Assembly (NCBI GenBank): GCA_964578835.1
Contig: CAZOEL010000097.1
Location: 1 to 22,146, forward strand
Direction of reading: 5' to 3'
DNA length: 22,146 nucleotides
From: CAZOEL01 sp964578835
GTDB taxonomy: Bacteria > Desulfobacterota > Syntrophobacteria > Syntrophobacterales > Syntrophobacteraceae
Part shown: positions 8,001 to 14,544 of the stretch, piece after piece
Layout of the letters: each line of letters opens with the position of its first letter
How positions within the stretch are numbered: the stretch's first letter is position 1
Notes under the pieces: generated by a model
Seen by the model: the letters and a program-made list of their open reading frames with translations, nothing else
What the model was told of the DNA's origin: nothing
Database searches by the model: none
Position numbers and translations under genes: made by a program

Positions 8001-8336
8001 GTCCACAACCTTCTCTCCCTGAAGGGCTCGAACGATAGGATATTCGTTCATCTGCGCCCGTACTCCGGCATCGGGATGAAAAAGCTTCAGCCGGTTCGTG
8101 TACTCTGCTATGGACAAGGGCTCTCCTCCATGCATATGTCCGCCCGAGAGGTTCTGACCGAACCAGCTCATCGAGTGAATCCGCATGAATGAGGCATCCG
8201 CAAGGGTAATGCCTTCGGGAATGTGCTCCATGAGAGCTTTCAGGAACCGCTCGCTCTCCTCGGCTTGAGAAAGCCTTGCGCGCAAAGCTTTAAGCTCTTC
8301 GACCAATTGCTTCTTTGATTTCCTCTCATCCTGCAT
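5028..8336 (-). CDS. Soluble multi-PAS/GAF sensor histidine kinase
   Basis: A 1102-residue sensor kinase without membrane segments, so it senses a cytoplasmic signal. The order is a short N-terminal coiled coil, five PAS/PAC domains (about 30-160, 165-285, 295-415, 420-540, 550-680), a coiled-coil linker (680-727), GAF (728-872), HisKA with the phospho-accepting His899 in AHDLKTP, and HATPase. The HATPase has the N box NLVTNAIEAS from 1008, the G1 box DCGCGIP and the G2 box GSGLGLPIV. All catalytic boxes are intact, so autophosphorylation is expected. There is no receiver domain here or in the activator encoded 47 nt downstream. The cognate response regulator is therefore either encoded elsewhere or absent. 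The GAF domain lacks the cysteine signature of phytochromes and the ligand is unknown. A GGAG lies about 17 nt before the ATG, a weak site. Confidence 0.92.
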   Translation of the reverse strand: MQDERKSKKQLVEELKALRARLSQAEESERFLKALMEHIPEGITLADASFMRIHSMSWFGQNLSGGHMHGGEPLSIAEYTNRLKLFHPDAGVRAQMNEYPIVRALQGEKVVDEEWVLRRPDGVELVILCNAGPIRNNAGDITGGVVAWRDITGRKSVEEALKEVKERLHLSLQASGFGTWSWDVGAGVAICDGYPHPVFGGRSGTLMVTREDFLRAVHPEDRERIKAEMGNSLANQSEFHMEYRVVRSDGSERSILDRGRVYRDEEGNPTRMAGVCLDITNLKRMEEDLRLRKEHLKLTFDQAPIGAGILGLDYRIHRANAELCRLTGYSEEEMLHLSLVDITHPEDIGANLAVAERLVAGEIGSFQMEKRYVRKDGTTAWGNLLTRMVRDAQGNPLHILSMVEDITDRKQMEEALRKSEQRMRKLVEANIIGIILANDQGEITEANEAFLKIVGYNREDLLEGKVNWIKMTPPEYEQRDLQAIEELKENGFCMPFEKEYVRKDGRRAPILIGLARLGASDEEEVVSFVLDLSEPKRMEEALRESETRHRLLFESMAQGVIFHDSNGDVTAINPAAEAILGVAFEEIRAKHLASQPHWKAIHEDGSGFESHECPALAALKTAGIVRDVIMGVFNRRENAYRWIRLNSIPQFRSGEVKPHMVYSIFEDITEIKKARESLEEANAALDERVKERTADLVKVNTALRDEVAERRRIEAALRLDDARLEALLSLSQMAEDAPQQIADFVLERGVSLTQSKTGFLGLLDEKENVFTLQASAGDMARQCGIRKESVAVEGAELWAEAIRRREPLMLNDYSLSESIPCSHLPPRRLLSVPILSDGRIVAAAVVADKEEEYDQSDARQLGLLMDGMWKILLRKRAEAALRESESLAAMGRALSSVAHDLKTPLVAIGGFTRLVQNHLGEESPYWKKLDIVLKETGRLEWMVKEMLDFSRPLELNRLPEDLNRVIEESLEVSSTIANKRKVEITMRLDPDLPLVLFDPMRMKQVIINLVTNAIEASPRGTSVSVSTGRSRGLAFLDIADCGCGIPVDKREEIFVPFVSTKKKGSGLGLPIVKKIVEAHCGSIQIIDNPTNGVIFRVALPIQ

Positions 8337-8866
8337 ACTCGGCTTTCACACTCCACATTTGCAGCTCATAAATTGACCAGCCGGACAAAGCTAATGGCAT
8401 ATGGCGGTAGGTATGGGCATTTTCAGAAGACTATCGATGCTTGAGTCCTTGATTCTGTGCGCCGGAAGCGCGGCGGTAGGCATGAATCTGGAAACGTCCA
8501 CCCAACTTCTGGAATCCGGCATCGTTCCAACCGATCCCGCATTTGCGCCCGCCCGCCCCAGCCGCGAATATCGAATCTTGATGCGTAAGGAGCCTTGCAA
8601 CGAGTCTTTCCAGAAGTGAAAGGCAATGATTTCGACCTCAACGCCGTATACAGTATCATGGCGTAGTCCAGCAAACAATCAGAGTTTACGGGGAAAACTG
8701 ATCTGGATGCTCATTCTTTTCCTGTAAGAAACAGCATGCGAGTTGAGGGCGGGATCCAGTTTGGGACTCGCCTTCTCACACACGGTAAATCTGTTCTCAT
8801 TCAGAAATGACCATGTGTACGGGATCTTATACCCTGCACTTCGCTCCCGAAGGCTTTGTGTGAAAA
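8337..8866. other. Intergenic region without recognisable gene
   Basis: About 530 bp upstream of the histidine kinase. Short frames on both strands (for example 8391-8678 minus and 8401-8619 plus) overlap each other. They have compositions rich in Arg, Ser and Pro and match no family I know. The kinase promoter must lie here on the minus strand. I found no convincing -24/-12 element, so a standard sigma-70 type promoter is more likely, but I cannot place it. Confidence 0.45.
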
Positions 8867-9053
8867 CCCTGAAAGGGCGAAATACCATAGCCCGGGGCAC
8901 GCTCCGGGAAATAGATCCCGCCATATTCTCCAAGCCCTGTAAGGGCGAGATAACCACTTTCTGGATATTTCGCCCCTTCAGGGCTCCGGGGAGGTTGTGA
9001 GGCTCCCGGACCCAGGGCGACGCCCTGGGCTATGGTATTTCGCCCTTTCAGGG
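8867..9053. repeat. Nested inverted-repeat element built on CCCTGAAAGGGCGAAAT
   Basis: Four copies of a 17-bp motif are arranged symmetrically: 8867-8883 and 8935-8951 forward, 8967-8983 and 9037-9053 reversed. The outer arms match perfectly over 27 bp (8867-8893 and 9027-9053). Each arm also holds a GC-rich hairpin at a mirrored position (8891-8908 and 9011-9029; the latter is CCCAGGGC-GAC-GCCCTGGG). The whole is centred on about position 8960. Transcribed from either strand it could fold into a large branched structure. From memory, motifs of this type recur between genes in many environmental bacterial genomes. I cannot confirm copy number from one window. It contains no ORF and no transposase. 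Confidence 0.75.
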
Positions 9054-9344
9054 CTGGCTCCAACGCAGAAGTGACTGGAATAAAGGCTAACGCGGCGTCA
9101 CGATTGTTCAATCATCGTAGAAGAAGTTAGCCCAGCCTTCTCACATGAGAGGATTGACGATCTCATAAAGCATGCAGTATATTGGGATTCGGTCGGCAGT
9201 TCACCAAGGCGCCGCCGCCCCTCAAGGGGAGCTAAACCTGCCTCAGTACTCTATTCGATCGGACACCTTATCACGTGCCGGGTCGGAAGACGGCGGCCAC
9301 CGACATTATCCCAGCGGGATCGGCGCGCTTTAAAAGGATAAGCG
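9054..9344. other. Intergenic region upstream of the DUF2087 gene
   Basis: About 290 bp with no convincing ORF. It includes a short CCCCTCAAGGGG dyad near 9217-9228 and a GC-rich stretch, but no clear promoter, tRNA or riboswitch. The AAGGATAAG before 9345 is the ribosome binding site of the next gene. Confidence 0.4.
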
Positions 9345-9887
9345 ATGTCCAGAGATCTTTTGCCTTTTCATTCGAATGACATTTCCGCCCTCGCGCGTTC
9401 GCTGAAAGCCCAGTTTGCCAATTGCGAGCTCCAGCCCAGCCATCTGGAAATTTTGAACATGCTGGCGCGGGCAAACGGTTACCGCAATTTTCAACATTAT
9501 AGGGCGCAGCTAGCCGCCTGCAATCAGTTGGAGGCCCCTCCCCCCGTCCCCGAGCCCGTTGATCCGGCCCGTATAAAGCGGCTCCTGAGGATGTTCGAGC
9601 CAGGGGGAAAGCTCGCGCGCTGGCCCTCTAAGCGCAGTCAGCAGGAGCTCTGCCTTTGGGTCATCTGGTCGAGGATGCCATCCCGGACGGTTCTCACCGA
9701 AAAAGAGATCAATCACATGCTAAAAGAGAATCATCTTTTCGGTGACCATACTCTGTTGCGCAGGTGGCTATGCGACTACGGCATGATGAGCAGAACCAGA
9801 GATGGCCGTGAGTACCGCCGGATAGAAAAACGCCCACCGGCTGAAGCGCTCGAGTTGATTCGTCAGCTTGGAGCGACTCAAGACTGA
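9345..9887 (+). CDS. DUF2087-domain protein with a glyoxalase-related N-terminal domain
   Basis: A 180-residue cytoplasmic protein. Residues about 8-60 (ALARSLKAQFANCELQPSHL, then LARANGYRNFQHYRAQL) resemble the small helical Glyoxalase_8-type domain. Residues about 95-168 match the DUF2087 pattern: a PSKRSQQELCLWVIW-like helix, then LTEKEINHMLKENH, a TLLRRWLCDYGMMSRTRDG winged-helix-like segment and a terminal YRRIE. DUF2087 occurs in, or fused to, transcriptional regulators, and the fold suggests nucleic-acid binding. That role is inference. The start is supported by AAGGATAAG upstream. The gene stands alone, flanked on both sides by inverted-repeat sequence. Confidence 0.75.
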   Translation: MSRDLLPFHSNDISALARSLKAQFANCELQPSHLEILNMLARANGYRNFQHYRAQLAACNQLEAPPPVPEPVDPARIKRLLRMFEPGGKLARWPSKRSQQELCLWVIWSRMPSRTVLTEKEINHMLKENHLFGDHTLLRRWLCDYGMMSRTRDGREYRRIEKRPPAEALELIRQLGATQD

Positions 9888-9922
9888 AAACTGAGCGGGC
9901 GGCAATAATAGACTTTTACTTT

Positions 9923-10043
9923 AGGCGCGAAGAGCGCGAAGAAGATGCTCGCAGTAGCTGGGAAGAACGTCTCGGGAAGACTGCAGTAAGAAATCAGGCT
10001 TTCAGTGGGCGAGCAGCCGCGACGCGCTTTTTTCTTCGCGCCT
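9923..10043. repeat. Inverted-repeat patch, possible dispersed non-coding element
   Basis: AGGCGCGAAGA at 9923-9933 is the exact reverse complement of TCTTCGCGCCT at 10033-10043, with about 100 bp between. Both arms continue with imperfect GCGCGAAG-like repeats. Read on the minus strand the patch gives a Lys/Arg-rich then Phe-rich frame that I regard as a by-product of the repeat. From memory, similar GCGCGAAG-type sequences are scattered between genes in many environmental genomes. No transposase is present. Confidence 0.45.
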
Positions 10044-10158
10044 TTGTGCTTTGTCTTTAAAATTATACTACTGACTTGCTGCAGCGCCACAGGATGCGCG
10101 ATGAGCGATAGATCTTCTCATATCCTTGATGTCATCACCTTCAGGAGCGTGTTTAGCA

Positions 10159-10752
10159 ATGGAAGACTTTGAAACCTTACTCACCGCTTCCGCCGCCGCC
10201 CATGGCCATCTCTGCCCCGGACAGGTGGTGGGAGTAAAGATGGCGATGCTTGGCTGTCGACTGATTGGTCTCGATATCCCCCCAAGCCTCGACCAGCTAA
10301 AGAATCTCATCGTCTATGTGGAAATGGATCGGTGCGCCGCAGACGCCGTAGCGCATGTCACCGGAGCCAAATTGGGAAGACGGTCCCTAAAATTCATGGA
10401 TTTCGGGATCATGGCGGCGAGCTTTCTAAATCTTGAAACCGGAAGAGCTTTCCGCGTGGTCTCAACAGAGGAATCGCGCGATCTGGCCGCCGTCTATGCG
10501 CCTGAAGTTGCAGGCGCCTACCCGCAACAAATTGAGGCTTACAAGCGCATGCCGGACAGTGTGCTTTTCAGAGTCGAAGAAGTCCGGATTGATATCCGTG
10601 AATCCGATCTGCCGGGACCAACCCGCAGCAAGGTCGCCTGCGCCCGTTGCGGGCAGGTGGTCAGAGATCATCGTGAAATAATGGAGAACGGCGTTCCTCT
10701 TTGCGCTCCGTGTGCTGGAAAAGGCTACTTCACGGTTAAAAGAGATGCATGA
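10159..10752 (+). CDS. FmdE-family protein with C-terminal zinc finger
   Basis: A 197-residue relative of formylmethanofuran dehydrogenase subunit E. The N-terminal signature HGHLCPGQVVGVKMAM (from His15) carries the conserved His, Cys19 and Gly residues. The C-terminus has a CxxC...CxxC treble-clef type finger (Cys161, 164, 182, 185). In bacteria such stand-alone FmdE proteins occur without the rest of formylmethanofuran dehydrogenase and are often found near molybdenum or tungsten pterin enzymes. Their exact role is not settled. I start at the ATG at 10159, preceded by AGGAG and fitting the family N-terminus, rather than at a TTG at 10126. It converges on the aldehyde ferredoxin oxidoreductase gene with 36 nt between stops. 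A metal- or pterin-related accessory role is inference. Confidence 0.85.
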   Translation: MEDFETLLTASAAAHGHLCPGQVVGVKMAMLGCRLIGLDIPPSLDQLKNLIVYVEMDRCAADAVAHVTGAKLGRRSLKFMDFGIMAASFLNLETGRAFRVVSTEESRDLAAVYAPEVAGAYPQQIEAYKRMPDSVLFRVEEVRIDIRESDLPGPTRSKVACARCGQVVRDHREIMENGVPLCAPCAGKGYFTVKRDA

Positions 10753-10788
10753 TGAGTCTTCTCCCCCAAAGGAACGACTCCGTTGCGC

Positions 10789-12735
10789 TTATGCCCGTCG
10801 CCCTCCGCTGGGATACGTATCGAGAGGCCAAAGCGGAGGACCAACCCACTCCTGACAAGGCAGATGAGCCGCCAATTCACGAGCGGCATATTCCAGCCGC
10901 AGACGCTCGAGAGTGACGCTCGAGGGCAAGCCTGTTTCCTCATCGTATCCGTGCGCTGCATAGTAGCGTGTAAGCATCTCCGAGTGCTTTTGAAGATCGT
11001 TGCGTCCCTCGGGAGTATCCTTCACCTGGGGCTTCTGTGGCAGCGCATCGTGTTTGCGGGTTATCCCTTCCCTTGCATTGAAAGCTCTCTCAAGGGCGTA
11101 GATCCTGTCGGCAGCTTCCTCAAGCGATGAGGGGTCGAATTCTATTCCCGTTGCGGCGGTTAGCAGCCTGGCCAGACCATCCCACAACGGGTGCTTCCAG
11201 ACAAGGGGCGCGGCGCAGACCCAACTATTGACGGCTCCCTTGCATCGTCCGATAGAATCTGCAAGAGTCGCGACTTTTTCGCAAATCGAGAGGGCCAATA
11301 CCGGGTCATCGGTAAACTGCGGTGGAAGCGCGCCTTTAGCTTGAAGATCCGGGAGCGCGTCTCCGGGCGCATTTTCGCCGCCCGCCCAACTCCTGCCCCT
11401 GAGATGATCGGCGCCTCGAGTCGACGTCGCGTGAGCAAGCGCGAAAAGTCCGGCCGGATGAGGGCCACGTCCGAGTCCCTTCACGTGATAACAATATTGG
11501 AGAGCCTCATCGCCCTTGATTCTGGCGATATTATACATTCCTTCGGCCACCAGCTTGCCGAACCCCTCTCTTAGAGCGATTCGATGGATCAGCTCGATCT
11601 GGGAGGCCGCGTTTTCCCATTCGAGATCAAGACCGCACTCCTCCTTATCAAGAATTCCCCTGTGGTAGAGCTCTTTGACGAAAGCAATGGAGTTGCCGAG
11701 AGCCAGAACGTCCATACCATAAGCATCAGCCAGATTTCCCATTTCCATTATGGCTACCGGATCCATGATCCCGCAGTTGGTCCCAAGGCAGCTTATGCAC
11801 TCATACTCGAGGGCCGATCCTATCTCTCCCGCTCTCTCTCCAGTTGGAATCCTGTAAACGTTTTTGCACCGGACGGGACAACCGAGGCACCCGGTTCTTG
11901 CAGTTTCGTATTGCTTCCATCCTTGCGGGGTAAGCCCTTCAGGAACTTCTTCAGGCTCCAGAGCTTTCTCAAAATGCCTGTACGGCGGTTGCCAGGACAT
12001 CATTCCGATATGAGTTCCGTAAACCCCAACTATCCCCTTCTGAGCGGGATCATTCAGGAAGAAATCCCGATCCTCTCCAGCCAGTTTCTTGAACTCTTCC
12101 GGCCTGGCGAGAGCGACTTCTCCCGATCCCCTGACCACGATAGCCTTTAGATTCTTGGAACCCCACACAGCGCCGCTTCCGCGCGCCGCAGAAGCGTACT
12201 TATCGACGATGGTGGAAGCGAATCGAACCAGATTTTCTCCAGCCTGTCCAACGCAGGCCACGCTGATTCCTTTGCCATGACGGCTCTTCAGGATCTCCGT
12301 CGTTTCCCAAGTCGTCCTTCCCCATAGATCGGAGCCGTCAACAAGGCGCACTCGCTCATCTTCTATCAAGAGATAGACGGGCTTATCGGCTCTGCCGACG
12401 ATAATAATCTGATCGTAGCCCGCCCATTTGAGACGAGCGGCGAAGGTTCCTCCGGCGCTTCCATCCCCGAGGATGCCGCTATAGGGCGAAAGAGAGCTTA
12501 CAGCAATGCGGCACGAGAGTCCCAGAGGCGTCCCCGAGAATACTCCCGAAGCCAAACAAAGCAGGTTCCCCGGGCTCAAAGGATCGATGCGCGGCTGCGC
12601 GCCTTCGAAAAGCGCTTTGGAATTGATGCCCCGTCCTCCGAGGTAATGTTTTGCCGTTAGGGAATCGAGCGGTTCTTTTTGAATGCTTGAAGTGGAAAGA
12701 TCGACCTTTAAAATTGTTCCTCGCCATCCGAACAT
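10789..12735 (-). CDS. Tungsten-dependent aldehyde ferredoxin oxidoreductase family protein
   Basis: A 648-residue AOR-family enzyme. The family oxidises aldehydes to acids (or runs in reverse) with ferredoxin, using a bis-pyranopterin tungsten cofactor and one [4Fe-4S] cluster. Cluster ligands are visible as Cys283, Cys286 and Cys290 (CLGCPVRC) plus Cys498 (SIGRCKG), the same spacing as the known archaeal enzyme. An EYECISCLGTNCG segment (310-322) and TRGADHLRG (439-447) provide the expected active-site Glu and His. The N-terminal GWRGTILKVDLS and YLGGRG are typical of the family, and the length fits. The start at 12735 has a strong GGAGGTG five bases upstream. It is a single-gene unit on the minus strand. 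No dedicated ferredoxin or pterin-synthesis gene is in the window. The aldehyde substrate cannot be told from sequence. Confidence 0.94.
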   Translation of the reverse strand: MFGWRGTILKVDLSTSSIQKEPLDSLTAKHYLGGRGINSKALFEGAQPRIDPLSPGNLLCLASGVFSGTPLGLSCRIAVSSLSPYSGILGDGSAGGTFAARLKWAGYDQIIIVGRADKPVYLLIEDERVRLVDGSDLWGRTTWETTEILKSRHGKGISVACVGQAGENLVRFASTIVDKYASAARGSGAVWGSKNLKAIVVRGSGEVALARPEEFKKLAGEDRDFFLNDPAQKGIVGVYGTHIGMMSWQPPYRHFEKALEPEEVPEGLTPQGWKQYETARTGCLGCPVRCKNVYRIPTGERAGEIGSALEYECISCLGTNCGIMDPVAIMEMGNLADAYGMDVLALGNSIAFVKELYHRGILDKEECGLDLEWENAASQIELIHRIALREGFGKLVAEGMYNIARIKGDEALQYCYHVKGLGRGPHPAGLFALAHATSTRGADHLRGRSWAGGENAPGDALPDLQAKGALPPQFTDDPVLALSICEKVATLADSIGRCKGAVNSWVCAAPLVWKHPLWDGLARLLTAATGIEFDPSSLEEAADRIYALERAFNAREGITRKHDALPQKPQVKDTPEGRNDLQKHSEMLTRYYAAHGYDEETGLPSSVTLERLRLEYAARELAAHLPCQEWVGPPLWPLDTYPSGGRRA

Positions 12736-13020
12736 TGTGACACCTCCATCGGCAGAAAGGTGACTGGTGTAGTTACAGGACCGGGCGTACGCCGGGTAAA
12801 AGCGGCCAAGGCCCTGAATCCGGCTCTATGGTTTGCAGAGCTGGAGAAACCGCCCTGCCTTCAATCGCCCTTCATCCTATGACTTCTATACCCCGGCAGC
12901 CCAGCTGGAGACAAGCGCTTCAATGAATGAAGCTTGAAAGACTTTGGCTCAAAATATGCTAATCCTGTTCCGCCTGAATTAACGCGATATTCTCCTTGCG
13001 AACACAAAGAAGGAGAGGCC
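12736..13020. other. Divergent intergenic region (AOR leader and HAMP/TSUP promoter)
   Basis: This gap separates the AOR gene (leftward) from the plus-strand HAMP/TSUP unit. It holds the AOR ribosome binding site (12741-12747), a GC-rich dyad GGCGTACGCC centred near 12788 in the AOR leader, and a -24/-12-like element at 12944-12960. I looked for the molybdenum/tungsten cofactor riboswitch core and did not recognise it. Confidence 0.45.
12944..12960 (+). promoter_or_regulatory. Possible sigma-54 promoter for the HAMP/TSUP operon
   Basis: TTGGCTCAAAATATGCT has GG and GC separated by exactly ten bases, a TTGGCTC -24 box and an ATGCT -12 box (consensus TTGCT). It departs from consensus at one base in each box. 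Transcription would start near 12971, some 50 nt before the strong AAGGAGAG ribosome binding site at about 13010. It is weaker than the -24/-12 site upstream of the CoA ligase. Confidence 0.38.
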
Positions 13021-13059
13021 ATGAGCAGGCTCTTTCACAGATTGCTCAAGAGCGCATAA
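13021..13059 (+). CDS. Very short ORF with strong ribosome binding site (possible leader peptide)
   Basis: A 12-codon frame, MSRLFHRLLKSA, follows AAGGAGAGGCC, the best ribosome binding site in this area. Its TAA stop overlaps the ATG of a second small ORF. It may be a translated leader peptide, or the remnant of a longer gene broken by mutation. Nothing in the sequence decides between these. Confidence 0.25.
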   Translation: MSRLFHRLLKSA

Positions 13060-13169
13060 TGATCTTGCTCAGACTGGAGTCAATTCCCGATTATTCAGGT
13101 AAGCGTTGGAAGGTCTGTCTGCCGGACTTCAATTGGATAAAAACCGAGGGCATATTTCATGAAATTTGA
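13059..13169 (+). CDS. Small 36-residue ORF overlapping the HAMP gene start
   Basis: This frame starts in the TAATG overlap with the preceding tiny ORF. It encodes 36 residues (start MILLRLESIPDYSGKRWKVC) and ends 11 nt inside the HAMP-protein gene. No family is recognised and it has no ribosome binding site of its own, so any translation would be by coupling. It may serve to couple translation into the next gene, or may be chance. Confidence 0.22.
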   Translation: MILLRLESIPDYSGKRWKVCLPDFNWIKTEGIFHEI

Positions 13170-13776
13170 GTACAGAAGCAGTATGCAGAGAACCATGATC
13201 ATCTATTTTCTGATGATCGGCTTCGCTTCCTTTCTGATCGCAGGCGAGTTCATTTTAGACATTCACGGCAAAGAGCTGCGCTCCGCGCTTACCCGGAATT
13301 TTGAAAAGCTTTCCAACGGCGAGTTACTGCCCGATCAGACGTTCCAGCCGCTTCAAACGATGACAAACAAAGCCGTTCTCATGGTTGCGCTGTTTCTTAT
13401 GGTCGTTTTGATTCTTCTGACGATGTTCATCAAGAACATCACGGAACCGCTGCAACATATGATAGAAGTCTCCAGATTGATAGCGGCCGGCGATCTTAGC
13501 CGGACAGTGAGAATCAGCGCAAAAAACGAATTGGCGGAGATGGGCGATACCGTCAATGATCTGACAAGTAATTTACAAGAAATGCTCCTGCTTTCCAGAG
13601 ATATGTGCGCGTCGGTAGACCAGTTTACAGAGGAAGTCTCAGCTCTGCTGAGCCCGGGTGAGGAAAATCTCGAGAGGACGAAAAGCCTTCGTCAGAGAAT
13701 GCATCTTCTTAAGTCCAAGACCAAATTGATGAATGACATCATCTTGCACTGCAAGTTTTACGGGATGGAGAGGTGA
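13159..13776 (+). CDS. Two-TM membrane protein with HAMP domain and no output domain
   Basis: A 205-residue inner-membrane protein. TM1 lies at about 13-31 (IIYFLMIGFASFLIAGEF) and a short external loop of about 40 residues follows. TM2 is at about 72-91 (AVLMVALFLMVVLILLTMFI) and a HAMP domain at about 91-145 (NITEPLQHMIEVSRLIAAGD onward, ending in NELAEMGDTVNDL). A helical tail to 205 completes it. There is no kinase, methyl-accepting, cyclase or phosphatase domain. It resembles the membrane part of a chemoreceptor cut off after the HAMP. Start at 13159 with GAGGG 8 nt upstream. The TSUP permease gene starts 3 nt after its stop, so the two are translationally linked and probably act together. 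A sensor or partner role for the permease is inference. Confidence 0.78.
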   Translation: MKFEYRSSMQRTMIIYFLMIGFASFLIAGEFILDIHGKELRSALTRNFEKLSNGELLPDQTFQPLQTMTNKAVLMVALFLMVVLILLTMFIKNITEPLQHMIEVSRLIAAGDLSRTVRISAKNELAEMGDTVNDLTSNLQEMLLLSRDMCASVDQFTEEVSALLSPGEENLERTKSLRQRMHLLKSKTKLMNDIILHCKFYGMER

Positions 13777-13779
13777 GGA

Positions 13780-14544
13780 ATGGTCCCTTTTTGGCTTGCT
13801 TTTCCAGCCGGCGTCTGCATCGCCACAATGGTGACGATAGTCGGGTTCGGAGGCGGAATTTTGTGGATGCCCGTCTTGTTGATGGTGTTCAAGATGGAGC
13901 CTGCCGCGGCATTGTTGACGTCATTGATGATCCAGACGGTAGGCACAGCCTCGGGCAGCTTCGCCTACGTGCGGAACAAGAAAGCCGATATTCGGCTGGC
14001 CTTATTACTCCTTGCAATCGGAGCGCCCGGCTTGGCTCTCGGGGCATATATCGGCCAGCAGCTGACTCTATCTCACATGGGGCTCATCATTGGCGTGACG
14101 TCGCTCGGCACTGCCCTGTTATTCGTCTCCGCCAACCACAAGTATGGACAAGAAGGCAATGAGCGGGTCGAGTTCAAAGACGCCGGCAGACATTCGTGGA
14201 TTGCCGGCGTCATGGCTGTCATGTGCGGGATGCTCACGATCAATATCGGAGAATGGCTCGTTCCGGTGATGCAGAGGAAAATGCGCCTTAAAATGAGCCA
14301 TTCCGTTGCAACCTGTGTTCTCATCACCTGCGGCATGTCGGCCCTCGGAGCGGCCGCGCACCTTATGATGGAGAGCAAGCCGAACCTCTCCGTGCTGCTC
14401 TGGGCTGCGCCCGGCGTTATAATCGGCGGCCAGATAGGTCCCAGGTTGGTTACCAGGATCGATGAACGACAGCTCAAGGAAGTGTTTATCTTCTTGTTGA
14501 CTCTCATCGGAGTCCATCTCGTTTACAGGTCTTATCCGGGATAA
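13780..14544 (+). CDS. TauE/SafE (TSUP) family permease
   Basis: A 254-residue polytopic membrane protein with about eight hydrophobic segments in two halves, the usual size of TSUP family exporters/importers. The N-terminal half carries the family pattern VGFGGGILWMPVLL (about 22-35), and a related GGQIGPRL occurs in the C-terminal half. Relatives move sulfite, sulfoacetate, sulfonates or other small organic anions across the inner membrane. The substrate here is unknown. The start has GGAGAGGTGAGG directly upstream, overlapping the end of the HAMP gene. Pairing with a HAMP membrane protein is the notable feature. Confidence 0.85.
   Translation: MVPFWLAFPAGVCIATMVTIVGFGGGILWMPVLLMVFKMEPAAALLTSLMIQTVGTASGSFAYVRNKKADIRLALLLLAIGAPGLALGAYIGQQLTLSHMGLIIGVTSLGTALLFVSANHKYGQEGNERVEFKDAGRHSWIAGVMAVMCGMLTINIGEWLVPVMQRKMRLKMSHSVATCVLITCGMSALGAAAHLMMESKPNLSVLLWAAPGVIIGGQIGPRLVTRIDERQLKEVFIFLLTLIGVHLVYRSYPG

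Noticed and set aside
8391..8678. Overlapping short ORFs on both strands between the kinase and the palindromic element
   Set aside because: Mutually overlapping, not similar to known families, no clear start signals. Could be gene remnants but nothing supports a specific call.
8867..9053. CRISPR array
   Set aside because: The four repeats are in opposite orientations and nested, with unequal spacing and hairpins inside. This is a palindromic element, not an array of direct repeats with spacers.
12781..12796. GC-rich dyad in the AOR leader as a molybdenum/tungsten cofactor riboswitch
   Set aside because: Only a short hairpin; the conserved core of that riboswitch class was not recognisable.
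13159..13776. Frameshifted chemoreceptor
   Set aside because: The stop is followed after 3 nt by a well-formed ribosome-bound start of the permease, leaving no room for a lost methyl-accepting domain downstream.
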